A stretch of 64,000 nucleotides of DNA, from the NCBI GenBank assembly GCA_927441425.1, contig CAKMKG010000018.1, positions 25,881 through 89,880 on the forward strand, in the 5' to 3' direction. The notes under the pieces were generated by a model, which worked only from the letters and a program-made list of their open reading frames with translations, had not been told where the DNA came from and ran no database searches. The position numbers and the translations under genes are program-made. This stretch comes from an uncultured Bacillota bacterium. Lineage in GTDB: Bacteria > Bacillota > Clostridia > Peptostreptococcales > Anaerovoracaceae. Positions 9,132 to 17,407 of this stretch are shown here, piece after piece (position 1 is the first letter of the stretch; every line of letters begins with the position of its first letter).

Positions 9132-10115
9132 TTATTTCACCAGTTCTCCGGCGATTCCCATAAAATCGAGTCCGCTCTCCTGTTCCACTTTACGCTTCCA
9201 TTCCTCCGGAATCCCATTGGCACCGGAAAATGCCCCGCAGATATTCCCACAGATCGCGCCGTTGGTGTCCGCATCGTCTCCGCCGTTGATCGCCGCAATA
9301 ATCCCTTCCTTTGCATCGCCGTTTACCGCATAGAAAACACCCAGCGAGTATGGGATGGATTCATAGGCCTGCATTCCCGCTCCAATGATGCCTACCAGTT
9401 CATCCAAGACAGCATTCATGCCTTTGCCACGGTTTTTATCAACGAGTTCCTTTGCTAAGAGGATTCGCTTTGATACACTGGGACCGGTGATATCGCAGCC
9501 GACGCTTTCTCCATACAATGCCCCTTCATATGCAAGCTCCATAACCTGCTCTGCTGTATAACCGCCTTTTACTCCCGCTGCTACCGCTGCTGCAACGGCG
9601 CAGGCTGCCGCAACACAAGGCTTGCTGCTATGACTTGGAAAGGATGATTCTGCAGCCACCACCACACATTTCTTGAAATCATAATAATACTTCACTCCCA
9701 CCGGTGCCACTCTCATGGCGCTTCCGTTGGTCGCACTCAGCTTTGCAGCTTCTTTCGGATCCCTGTTTTCGGTAATAGCCTCCAGAAATCTCCGCGTAGA
9801 GGGACCGATCACCGTTGATTCCAGCATCTTATATTTGATTGCCCAGTCCCGCATTTCGTCGATGAACTCCTCCCGGTCAAATCTGCCGGTTTTGATCAAT
9901 ATTTTGCTGATGATGATACTCTCCATCGTGTCATCGGTTATCTCTCCGGCTTTCAGTCCCCCATGATATACTTGGGTTATTGATTCTGGTTCCAGAAAAT
10001 CTGTGATATATCCATAAACCTGCTTGATTTTATCTCTCGTAAAAAACGATGCTGGCATTCCCATCGCATCACCGATTGCACCTCCGACGAGGGCACCATA
10101 CGCTCTGTCAATCAT
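9132..10115 (-). CDS. ADP-ribosylglycohydrolase (DraG/ARH) family protein
   Basis: GGAIGDAMGMP, GEITDDTMESI, TNGSAMRVAPVG and C-terminal GGDDADTNGAICGNICGA metal-binding motifs all present. Confidence 0.9.
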   Translation of the reverse strand: MIDRAYGALVGGAIGDAMGMPASFFTRDKIKQVYGYITDFLEPESITQVYHGGLKAGEITDDTMESIIISKILIKTGRFDREEFIDEMRDWAIKYKMLESTVIGPSTRRFLEAITENRDPKEAAKLSATNGSAMRVAPVGVKYYYDFKKCVVVAAESSFPSHSSKPCVAAACAVAAAVAAGVKGGYTAEQVMELAYEGALYGESVGCDITGPSVSKRILLAKELVDKNRGKGMNAVLDELVGIIGAGMQAYESIPYSLGVFYAVNGDAKEGIIAAINGGDDADTNGAICGNICGAFSGANGIPEEWKRKVEQESGLDFMGIAGELVK

Positions 10116-11026
10116 AAATCATTCTCCTTTTTCAAATCGGTGTGTGTCTGAACGGATGCCGTTGTTTCCCGTTTCCAAAATCCATGGGGTCCTTTCATTG
10201 TTACGGTGATCGCCGCACTTTCCACTGCAACGGCTACCGCCGATCGAAGGTCCATCCCCGAGAGGATACCAAACATGAGTCCAGCAGCAAAGCTGTCACC
10301 TGCCCCCGTTGTATCAGCTGCCTTTACATCCCTGGCCTGATAAGAAAAGCGTTCTGCACCGTAGATTACTTCTCCCCCCGATTTTCCTTTTTTCATTATG
10401 ATCACCTTAGAATCATCCGTAGGAAGGGTTACGCTCGCTGCTTCCACCTCGTTAACCGTGATGATATCCGCCATAGACAGTACCTTTTCCAATGCTTCAG
10501 GGTCGATTTCACTGACCAGCGGACCCGGATCAAAAAGAAAATGATCACAATGCTTTTTGACTTCCGTAAGACACCGAACAAGCTCCCGCGCATTGTCGCA
10601 AAGCAGATAATAGCCCGTTACCATAACGTTTTTCATGTTTGGTATCTCATCCCGCAGAAGCGTTCGATCAAAGCTGCTCTCTACACCTTTTTTTGTCAGG
10701 AAGGTTCTCTCGCCGTTTTTTTCAAGAATCACAATGCTGTATCCCGTTTCACCGTCCACCTGCTTGACATATTTCCCGGAGAATCCATGCCAATTCATGT
10801 AGTCCATGATTTCACGACCAGTCTGGTCCATGCCAAGATAGGTTACCACGTGGGCATTTCCGCCAAGATTGTTAAAGGTTGCCGCCATATTGATGGAACA
10901 GCCCCCAGCCATGCGGAATTCATTCGTAATCAAACCATCCTGTCCTCTTTCCGGATAGGTTTCCATCTCTAAATATTTATCGAGTAGGATCCCTCCGAAT
11001 ATCGTGCATTCCACCATAAATTTCAC
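10112..11026 (-). CDS. PfkB-family carbohydrate kinase (ribokinase-like)
   Basis: GGCSINMAATFNNLGG and C-terminal signature DTTGAGDSFAAGLMFGI. Confidence 0.9.
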   Translation of the reverse strand: MKFMVECTIFGGILLDKYLEMETYPERGQDGLITNEFRMAGGCSINMAATFNNLGGNAHVVTYLGMDQTGREIMDYMNWHGFSGKYVKQVDGETGYSIVILEKNGERTFLTKKGVESSFDRTLLRDEIPNMKNVMVTGYYLLCDNARELVRCLTEVKKHCDHFLFDPGPLVSEIDPEALEKVLSMADIITVNEVEAASVTLPTDDSKVIIMKKGKSGGEVIYGAERFSYQARDVKAADTTGAGDSFAAGLMFGILSGMDLRSAVAVAVESAAITVTMKGPHGFWKRETTASVQTHTDLKKENDL

Positions 11027-11055
11027 CTATTTCCTTTGTCCGATTGCATCTTGAT

Positions 11056-12036
11056 TTATTCATCAGCCAATTCGATTTCACTATCCTTGTCCCAGCGCAG
11101 GAATACTTTCTGTCCTTTTTTTAAGTTTTCTCTGATCTGGACGTTCTGTTTTTCGCAAAGCACCGCTTCCCCATCACATTCGATGGTATAAGAGGTAATA
11201 TTGCCGGAATACGTTATGAAGGTGATGACGCCTTCCTGTCTGGCTCCAGCCTGTTCCTCTGCGCTCAGATGAATTTTCTCCGGTCTCACTGCAAAGCTGG
11301 TACCATCTTCGCTTTGGAAAAAATTGGCCTTTCCAAGGAAGCTTGCAACAAACTTGTTTTTTGGCTTTTCATAGACTTCAAGAGGAGTCCCCATCTGCTC
11401 GATGATGCCTTTGTTCATGACAACAATAAAGTCGGACAGTGTCATGGCTTCCTCTTGATCATGGGTTACAAAAAATGTTGTGACCTTGCTCTCTTCCAGA
11501 ATCTTTCTCAGCTCTGTCTGCATTTCCACTCGCAGCTTCTTGTCAAGGGCGCTCAGGCATTCATCCAATAGCAGGAGCCGCGGCGAAATCGCCAATGCTC
11601 TTGCAAGAGCAACCCTCTGCTGCTGTCCGCCGGAAAGCTGTTTTGGTTTTCTTTTCTGGAATTCCTTCATATGGACGGTATCGATCACCTGCTTTACCCG
11701 TGCATCGATTTCTTCCTTGCTCAGCTTTCTTTGCTGCAAGCCATAAGCCACATTTTCTTCGACAGTCATATGAGGAAAGAGGGCATAGCTCTGAAATACC
11801 ATTCCGATATTTCTCTTGTTAGCCGGTACATTGACGACACTGTCCTGATCGAAGAATATGCTGCCTTCGTCAGGAGTTTCGAATCCCGCGATCATTCTCA
11901 GCAAGGTTGTCTTTCCGCAGCCTGACGGGCCTAATATGGAAACCAGCGTCCCATTTGGAATTTCTATGTTGACCCGGTCAACAACGGTATTCTCTCCAAA
12001 TCGCTTCGTCAGATTTTCTAATTTTATATTTGCCAT
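11056..12036 (-). CDS. Spermidine/putrescine-type ABC transporter ATP-binding protein (PotA-like)
   Basis: Walker A GPSGCGKTT, signature LSGGQQQRVALARAL, Walker B LLLLDE, TOBE-like C-terminus; ATG 12036 (MANIKLENLTKRFG) preferred. Confidence 0.9.
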   Translation of the reverse strand: MANIKLENLTKRFGENTVVDRVNIEIPNGTLVSILGPSGCGKTTLLRMIAGFETPDEGSIFFDQDSVVNVPANKRNIGMVFQSYALFPHMTVEENVAYGLQQRKLSKEEIDARVKQVIDTVHMKEFQKRKPKQLSGGQQQRVALARALAISPRLLLLDECLSALDKKLRVEMQTELRKILEESKVTTFFVTHDQEEAMTLSDFIVVMNKGIIEQMGTPLEVYEKPKNKFVASFLGKANFFQSEDGTSFAVRPEKIHLSAEEQAGARQEGVITFITYSGNITSYTIECDGEAVLCEKQNVQIRENLKKGQKVFLRWDKDSEIELADE

Positions 12037-12845
12037 TACTTTTTCTTTCCTCCTATCATGTTTTCTATGCTTGAACCCATAATCAATCCTACGATCGCAA
12101 GACATAACAGTGAAACACCGATAATCACCGTAGAAATTGCATTGATTTCGGGGGTGAAACCGAATTTGATCGAGGATTGTATTTCAATCGGCAAGGTTGA
12201 GGTCCCTGCAGGGATTAGGAAGTAACTGATCGCAAAGTTGTCAAAGCTGATCATAAATGCAAGAAAACCTCCCGCGACGATTGCAGGTGCAAGGGCCGGC
12301 ACGGTAATTCTCCGAAAGGTGCTCAAGGCACTTGCTCCCAGCGAGGCACTCATTTCTTCCAAGGCCGGATCCAGTGCCTGAATTCTTGCCTGCAGAGAAA
12401 GCATGGCATAAGGCAGTGAAATCACCACATGACCTGCGACGACAAAGAACATATTCTTATCCAGATCGAGAAACCGAATAAATAAGAGCATCGAGAGGGC
12501 TAAGATCAGCCATGGGATGCTCATGGGCATCATGATCAGGCTTCGGAACAAGCCTTCCATCGATCTGCTCAGGGTTTTCATGCCCAGAACAAACATCGTC
12601 GCGAGGACAACACAGATCAATGCGGTGATCAGTGCCAGAACAAACGAATTGATCGCGGCGTTTATGAGAACCTCGTTCTTGGCCAAAGCGGAATACCATT
12701 CCAGGCTGAAGGAAAATGGCAGGGTATTATATCTGGACTCATTGAATCCCATTACCATCAAAACGATGATTGGTGTATAAAGAAATGCCAAGGCCATGAG
12801 TGCATATACCGTTGGAATCAGTTGATCTGTGAAATACTTTCTCAT
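12036..12845 (-). CDS. ABC transporter permease (PotC-like)
   Basis: FNESRYNTLPFSFSLEWYSALAKNEVLINAAINSF; EAA loop EEMSASLGASALSTFRRITVPALAPAI. Confidence 0.88.
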   Translation of the reverse strand: MRKYFTDQLIPTVYALMALAFLYTPIIVLMVMGFNESRYNTLPFSFSLEWYSALAKNEVLINAAINSFVLALITALICVVLATMFVLGMKTLSRSMEGLFRSLIMMPMSIPWLILALSMLLFIRFLDLDKNMFFVVAGHVVISLPYAMLSLQARIQALDPALEEMSASLGASALSTFRRITVPALAPAIVAGGFLAFMISFDNFAISYFLIPAGTSTLPIEIQSSIKFGFTPEINAISTVIIGVSLLCLAIVGLIMGSSIENMIGGKKK

Positions 12846-13669
12846 TCGTTGTCATATCTCCTTCCGATCCTGCTTAAACCAGTCATGCTAATGATAACCA
12901 TAGCAAATAATACAAATGCGATTGCAGCGCCAAAGTTCCATCCGTATATTTCAAAGAACTGATCCTCTATTACCGTACCGATGACCGTTCCGTTCACTCC
13001 GCCGAGGATTCTTGGCTCCACAAAGGTTCCAAGGCAAGGCACAAATACGATCATGATCCCTGTTACAACACCCGGCATCGAAAGGGGCAAGACAACCTGG
13101 AAGAACGTTCTGACCTTAGATGCACCTAATGAGCTGCTTGCTTCAAGCAATGAATTATCAACCCGTTCCAGCGCCAGATAAATCGTAATCACCATGTACG
13201 GGAAAAAGGCGTGGACCAAACCGATGACCACGGCTCCCTGGGTAAATAAAATTCCCAGACTTCCTTCAATCAAGCCGACGGACTGTAAAAAGCTGTTCAA
13301 AACTCCGCCATCCTGCAAAAAGATCAGCCAGCTGTACACTCTGACCAGCTGATTTGTGAAAAATGGAATAAGAATTAAAATCATAACGATATTCTTCAAG
13401 CCTTTAAATTTTTTTGCCATGAAGTAAGCCAGAGGGTAAGAAATGATCAGGCTTATAATCGTTACAGCCAGACTGTTGATGATCGTTCTGTAGGTAAGCT
13501 TTAAATACACGCTTTTTAAGAAAAAATTTGTGTAATTTTCCAAGGTAACGCCAGAAGAACCGCTGTCGCTTTGGAAGCTGTACACAAGCATGATGATCAG
13601 CGGTAATATGGCAAATACCGTAAGCACAATGATACTGGGGAAGGTAAGTAATTTTTTCTTTTTTTTCAA
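12842..13669 (-). CDS. ABC transporter permease (PotB-like)
   Basis: EAA loop EASSSLGASKVRTFFQVVLPLSMPGVV; TTG start at 13669 with GAGGAAA upstream preferred, because the 13705 start lies inside a terminator hairpin. Confidence 0.85.
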   Translation of the reverse strand: MKKKKKLLTFPSIIVLTVFAILPLIIMLVYSFQSDSGSSGVTLENYTNFFLKSVYLKLTYRTIINSLAVTIISLIISYPLAYFMAKKFKGLKNIVMILILIPFFTNQLVRVYSWLIFLQDGGVLNSFLQSVGLIEGSLGILFTQGAVVIGLVHAFFPYMVITIYLALERVDNSLLEASSSLGASKVRTFFQVVLPLSMPGVVTGIMIVFVPCLGTFVEPRILGGVNGTVIGTVIEDQFFEIYGWNFGAAIAFVLFAMVIISMTGLSRIGRRYDNE

Positions 13670-13692
13670 CGGACTTTCCTCATTTCTATTAA

Positions 13693-13727
13693 AAATGCCG
13701 CCCAAAAAGGTTTATCAGGCGGCATTT
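13693..13727 (-). terminator. Intra-operon terminator/attenuator hairpin between the potD-like and potB-like genes
   Basis: Minus strand AAATGCCGCC-loop-GGCGGCATTTTTAAT: 10-bp perfect stem plus U-tract. Confidence 0.8.
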
Positions 13728-13744
13728 CATGAAACTGACTAGTA

Positions 13745-14821
13745 CTAGTTGGCTTTCACTTCCGTCCAAAGCTCATTCCATGCTTTTTTTACGTCATCTG
13801 TCCGATACTGCATGAAATACAAGCGGTTCAGGGATTCTTCATCCATCCCGCATGAAGCCGCATAAACCGGGTCGATCTGCTCCCCTGCGTCTTTGTTTAC
13901 AGGCGCAGGACCTCCAGTGGAAGCCCAATCATATTGGAACTCTTCGCTGATCACTGCATCAATGAATTTATATGCCAGATCCGGATTCTGAGATCCTTTT
14001 GCAATTCCCCAAGTATCGACCCACCCGATGGCACCGTCCTCAGGCACAACAAATCCGATGGGCTGTCCATCCTGCTTCATGAAGGCCGCCTGACCGGACC
14101 ACATCAAACCAACCGCAACCTGATTCCCTGCAAAAAGCTTTGAAAACTCATCACCGGTCTTCCAATAAGTCTTGTTCAAAGGCTTCTGTTCTATCAATTT
14201 TGCTTTGATCGCATCTAAATCGGAAGGATTGTTTGGATCTTGACCCAGTACGATTGCCGCAAGCATGACCGCATCATTAAAATCGTCTCGGATCGCAATC
14301 TTTCCTGCATATTCCGGATCAAACAAAATACTTACTGATGAGGGCGGGGCTGCGATCTCGTCTGTGTTGTACGCAATGGCAGTTGATCCCCAAACCCATG
14401 GGACCGAATACATCTTGCCATCTTTGAAGCTTTCTTCTTGAACCTTGAATCTGTCATACAGGCTGTCAAAGTTTGTTAATTTTGTTGTATCAAGCTCCAG
14501 AAGGAGTCCATCATTGATTGCCGAAGGCAGAATGGTACAGTTTGGCAAGCATACATCAATGTCTCCGTCTTTTGCTGTTTTCAGTTTCGTCAACAATTCT
14601 TCTTCGCTGGACATATACACATGTACGATCTTACAATTGTTTTCTGCTTCGAATGCTGCTACAAAATCCGCATTGTCTGAACCGTAATCTTTCCAGTTTA
14701 CGACTGTCAGCGTCGCAGGCTCGTCTGTACCTTCCTCCTCGGCCGTCTGCCCCCCGCATGCTGCAAGTGCGAATACTAATATAACTACCAAAAATAAACT
14801 AAGTAATGTCTTAATTTTCAT
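13745..14821 (-). CDS. Extracellular solute-binding lipoprotein (PotD-like)
   Basis: Lipobox LAACG; LTVVNWKDYGSDNADFVAAFEAENNCKIVHVYMSSEEELLTKLK. Confidence 0.88.
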   Translation of the reverse strand: MKIKTLLSLFLVVILVFALAACGGQTAEEEGTDEPATLTVVNWKDYGSDNADFVAAFEAENNCKIVHVYMSSEEELLTKLKTAKDGDIDVCLPNCTILPSAINDGLLLELDTTKLTNFDSLYDRFKVQEESFKDGKMYSVPWVWGSTAIAYNTDEIAAPPSSVSILFDPEYAGKIAIRDDFNDAVMLAAIVLGQDPNNPSDLDAIKAKLIEQKPLNKTYWKTGDEFSKLFAGNQVAVGLMWSGQAAFMKQDGQPIGFVVPEDGAIGWVDTWGIAKGSQNPDLAYKFIDAVISEEFQYDWASTGGPAPVNKDAGEQIDPVYAASCGMDEESLNRLYFMQYRTDDVKKAWNELWTEVKAN

Positions 14822-14842
14822 TTACTTTCCTCCAATTAATAT

Positions 14843-14886
14843 TTATAATAAGTAAATAAGGTTATTATGTTATTATAATAAGTTAA
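14843..14886. promoter_or_regulatory. Two 14-bp direct repeats (ttataataagtaaa / ttataataagttaa), candidate GntR operators in divergent promoter region
   Basis: 14843-14856 and 14873-14886; 13/14 identical, start-to-start spacing 30 bp. Confidence 0.4.
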
Positions 14887-14996
14887 CAAATCTTCCTTGT
14901 CAATACTAATCTGGGCGGTTAGGATTGTAATTTATATCCGACAAACCATAATCGTAGTGCAAAGTATGAATGATTCTGATAGATTGGAGTATCTTT

Positions 14997-15719
14997 ATGG
15001 CAAAAGATTTTAAATATCTCGCATTTTATAATGAAATTAAAAGAAAAATTATTTCCATGGAATATTTGGAAGGGAATATGCTCCCAAGCGAAACACAATT
15101 TATGGCGAAATATAATATAAGCAGAATCACCGTTCGAAATGCGCTTGCCTTACTAGAGCAGGAAGGATATGTTTATCGAATTCAAGGAAAAGGCTGTTAT
15201 GTCGCCGGGAATTTTCGTCAGCAGTCCCTTGATAAAATCCATAGCTACACTGATATGATCCTTGCAGCCGGAATGATACCCGGCAAGAGGGTATTATCCT
15301 GCATCGTCGAGCCAAGCACAAAAAAAGTGGCTGCTTTGCTCCATCTGAAGGAAGGCGATCCAATCTTTGTCCTGAAGCGAATTATCCTGGCAGACGACCT
15401 CCCCATATGTCTTACCAAAGCAATCTTGCCCTATGCAAGGCTGATTGATATCGACCAATTTGACTTTTCCTCTGAATCTCTCTATCACATTCTGGAAAAC
15501 AGTTACGGTTATTCCGTCGATCGTACCGCTATGACATTCGAAGCATCCGCCTCTGATCATTATGTCTCGGAAATGCTGTCGGTTCCCGAGAACACACCTC
15601 TTTTAATATACAGTTCTATTTCTTACGCGAAAATAGGAAAAGATGAGCTGCCGATTGAGCTCTGTGAATCCTTTTATCTGACAAATAAAATAAAGTATCG
15701 TCTGGATAAGCGCAGATAA
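14997..15719 (+). CDS. GntR family transcriptional regulator with UTRA domain
   Basis: wHTH YNEIKRKIISMEYLEGNMLPSETQFMAKYNISRITVRNALALLEQEGYVYRIQGKGCYV followed by UTRA-like domain. Confidence 0.92.
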   Translation: MAKDFKYLAFYNEIKRKIISMEYLEGNMLPSETQFMAKYNISRITVRNALALLEQEGYVYRIQGKGCYVAGNFRQQSLDKIHSYTDMILAAGMIPGKRVLSCIVEPSTKKVAALLHLKEGDPIFVLKRIILADDLPICLTKAILPYARLIDIDQFDFSSESLYHILENSYGYSVDRTAMTFEASASDHYVSEMLSVPENTPLLIYSSISYAKIGKDELPIELCESFYLTNKIKYRLDKRR

Positions 15720-15803
15720 TTGTATTATGGCAACTGCTATTTACTAAAATTACTTTAATTAATTCAATGCACTTGGTTATATTAGATTTGAGGAGGTGAT
15801 AAA

Positions 15804-16007
15804 ATGAGTTCGAAAAAGAACCTAGTTAAACCAAACGCAAAAAATGGATTAAATAGTATGAAGACTCAGATCGCAAAGGAACTTGGCATCTCAGAATATG
15901 ATACTTTGGATAAGGGAAATCTTACTGCAAGGCAGAATGGTTATGTGGGTGGATATATGACGAAAAGATTAGTTGAAATGGCGGAACAACAGTTATCTGG
16001 CAGGTAG
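15804..16007 (+). CDS. Small acid-soluble spore protein, alpha/beta type
   Basis: MKTQIAKELGISEYDTLDKGNLTARQNGYVGGYMTKRLVEMAEQQ, preceded by GAGGAGGTGATAAA RBS. Confidence 0.95.
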   Translation: MSSKKNLVKPNAKNGLNSMKTQIAKELGISEYDTLDKGNLTARQNGYVGGYMTKRLVEMAEQQLSGR

Positions 16008-16049
16008 CACCATTTTACTGTTCAGCAGGTAGCATCAGTTTGCTGTTCA
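16000..16049. repeat. 25-bp tandem duplication spanning the SASP stop codon
   Basis: gcaggtagcaccattttactgttca / gcaggtagcatcagtttgctgttca, 22/25 identical, directly adjacent. Confidence 0.8.
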
Positions 16050-16090
16050 TATTTTTATTTGCAGCTTTTGTTTTATACCGGCAAGATTAT

Positions 16091-16124
16091 AGTGCGATTT
16101 CGTGTCCCGAAACCGCACTTTTCT
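16091..16124 (+). terminator. Rho-independent terminator downstream of SASP gene
   Basis: agtgcg a tttcg tgtcc cgaaa c cgcact then ttttctta. Confidence 0.75.
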
Positions 16125-16161
16125 TATATTCGGAACAAGCCTGTGAGATTGACTAGCTCCT

Positions 16162-17289
16162 TCATTTTTTATCATACATGAAGCCGCATATTACGGAGGT
16201 TAACGGCGAAACCAAGACCAAGCCCAAGCATCCGACAAAGGTATGGAGGATTTCCGCGGACATCGCTTTGGAATTTAGTATATTCATCATCGGAGTTCCC
16301 TGCGCCATGTAAACCATCATAACTGAAATATAACTTCCCATATATGCTAAAAGCAAGGTTGTGGTCTGAGTTCCTACAACTGATTTTCCAATGGTTAGTC
16401 CTGATTTGATTAAACTTGCCTTTGTTACACTTGGATTGTTTTTCGTAATTTCATCCAAGGATGCAGATATATCGATCGCAAGATCCAATATGGCGCCGGA
16501 GCAGGCCAGATAGATCCCTGCCCGAAAGATTGCAGTCAGGTCCAACGACATAAATCCGGCATATAACAAGGATTCGGACCACTGCATTACGATGCCGTCT
16601 ATTTTAAAATAATTCGTGAATGCAATTGCGGCTATCGCAGTAATGAAAGAACACCCGACTGCGCTTAGTATTGCTGCATAAGCTTTTTTTGTAAAGCCCG
16701 CAACCAGCAAGAGCGTTGTAATGGTTAATATATTTCCCACAATGAGGCCTACCAGCAAAGGATTGTATCCCTTTAACATGAGAGGAATTAATAATTTCCA
16801 TATGCTTACTATTGCAAACGAAAAAGACAATATGGTCCGTACCCCTGTAAATCCCGAAAAAATAACAAGGGCCAGCGCAAACAGACCGATTAGAACCACC
16901 TCTTTGTTGATTCTGTAATGATCGATCATATTTGCATAGATGATCTCACCCTCCTCATTGAATTCCAGCAGCACCCAGGACTTGTCACCTTCCCGAAAAA
17001 CCTTGTCGAATTCGTATTTCCCTACAAATAAGTTGACTCCTTCGACCTGCTCCCTTTTATGGGATCCGGTTTCAATCTCCAGTATGCAGCTTTGCTCTCC
17101 CTGTGTAACCATACCGGTCTTGTACATGCTCGAGTTATTCACCGAAATTACCTTTGCCCTAACCCCCTCCGAATTTACATAAATTTGTTTTTCAAAGCCG
17201 GTGGGCAGCATCGAGAAAAGAATAATAAAAATGAGAAATATCATGATAAAAATAATTTCTTCTCTATTTTGATTGAGCTTGTATTTCAA
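16162..17289 (-). CDS. YibE/F family multi-pass membrane protein
   Basis: N-terminal extracytoplasmic region then multiple TM; LFALALVIFSGFTGVRTILSF, characteristic of YibE/F-like proteins. Confidence 0.8.
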   Translation of the reverse strand: MKYKLNQNREEIIFIMIFLIFIILFSMLPTGFEKQIYVNSEGVRAKVISVNNSSMYKTGMVTQGEQSCILEIETGSHKREQVEGVNLFVGKYEFDKVFREGDKSWVLLEFNEEGEIIYANMIDHYRINKEVVLIGLFALALVIFSGFTGVRTILSFSFAIVSIWKLLIPLMLKGYNPLLVGLIVGNILTITTLLLVAGFTKKAYAAILSAVGCSFITAIAAIAFTNYFKIDGIVMQWSESLLYAGFMSLDLTAIFRAGIYLACSGAILDLAIDISASLDEITKNNPSVTKASLIKSGLTIGKSVVGTQTTTLLLAYMGSYISVMMVYMAQGTPMMNILNSKAMSAEILHTFVGCLGLVLVSPLTSVICGFMYDKK

Positions 17290-17332
17290 TTAATTGCCCT
17301 CTCATAAGTGGCTTCGCCACTACCGCCGTTAA

Positions 17333-17358
17333 TAAAAAGGCTGGAGAAGTTCCAGCCT
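17333..17358 (-). terminator. Rho-independent terminator of the alkaline phosphatase gene
   Basis: Minus AGGCTGGAACTTCTCCAGCCTTTTTAT. Confidence 0.85.
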
Positions 17359-17407
17359 GATAAGTAATGTAGTTTAGAACTCTGCGGTTCTTCGTTATAC
17401 GGCATAG

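Noticed and set aside
10142-10972. 276-aa + strand ORF
   Set aside because: Fully antisense to the PfkB kinase gene, no RBS, low-complexity Cys/His/Arg-rich composition typical of a shadow ORF
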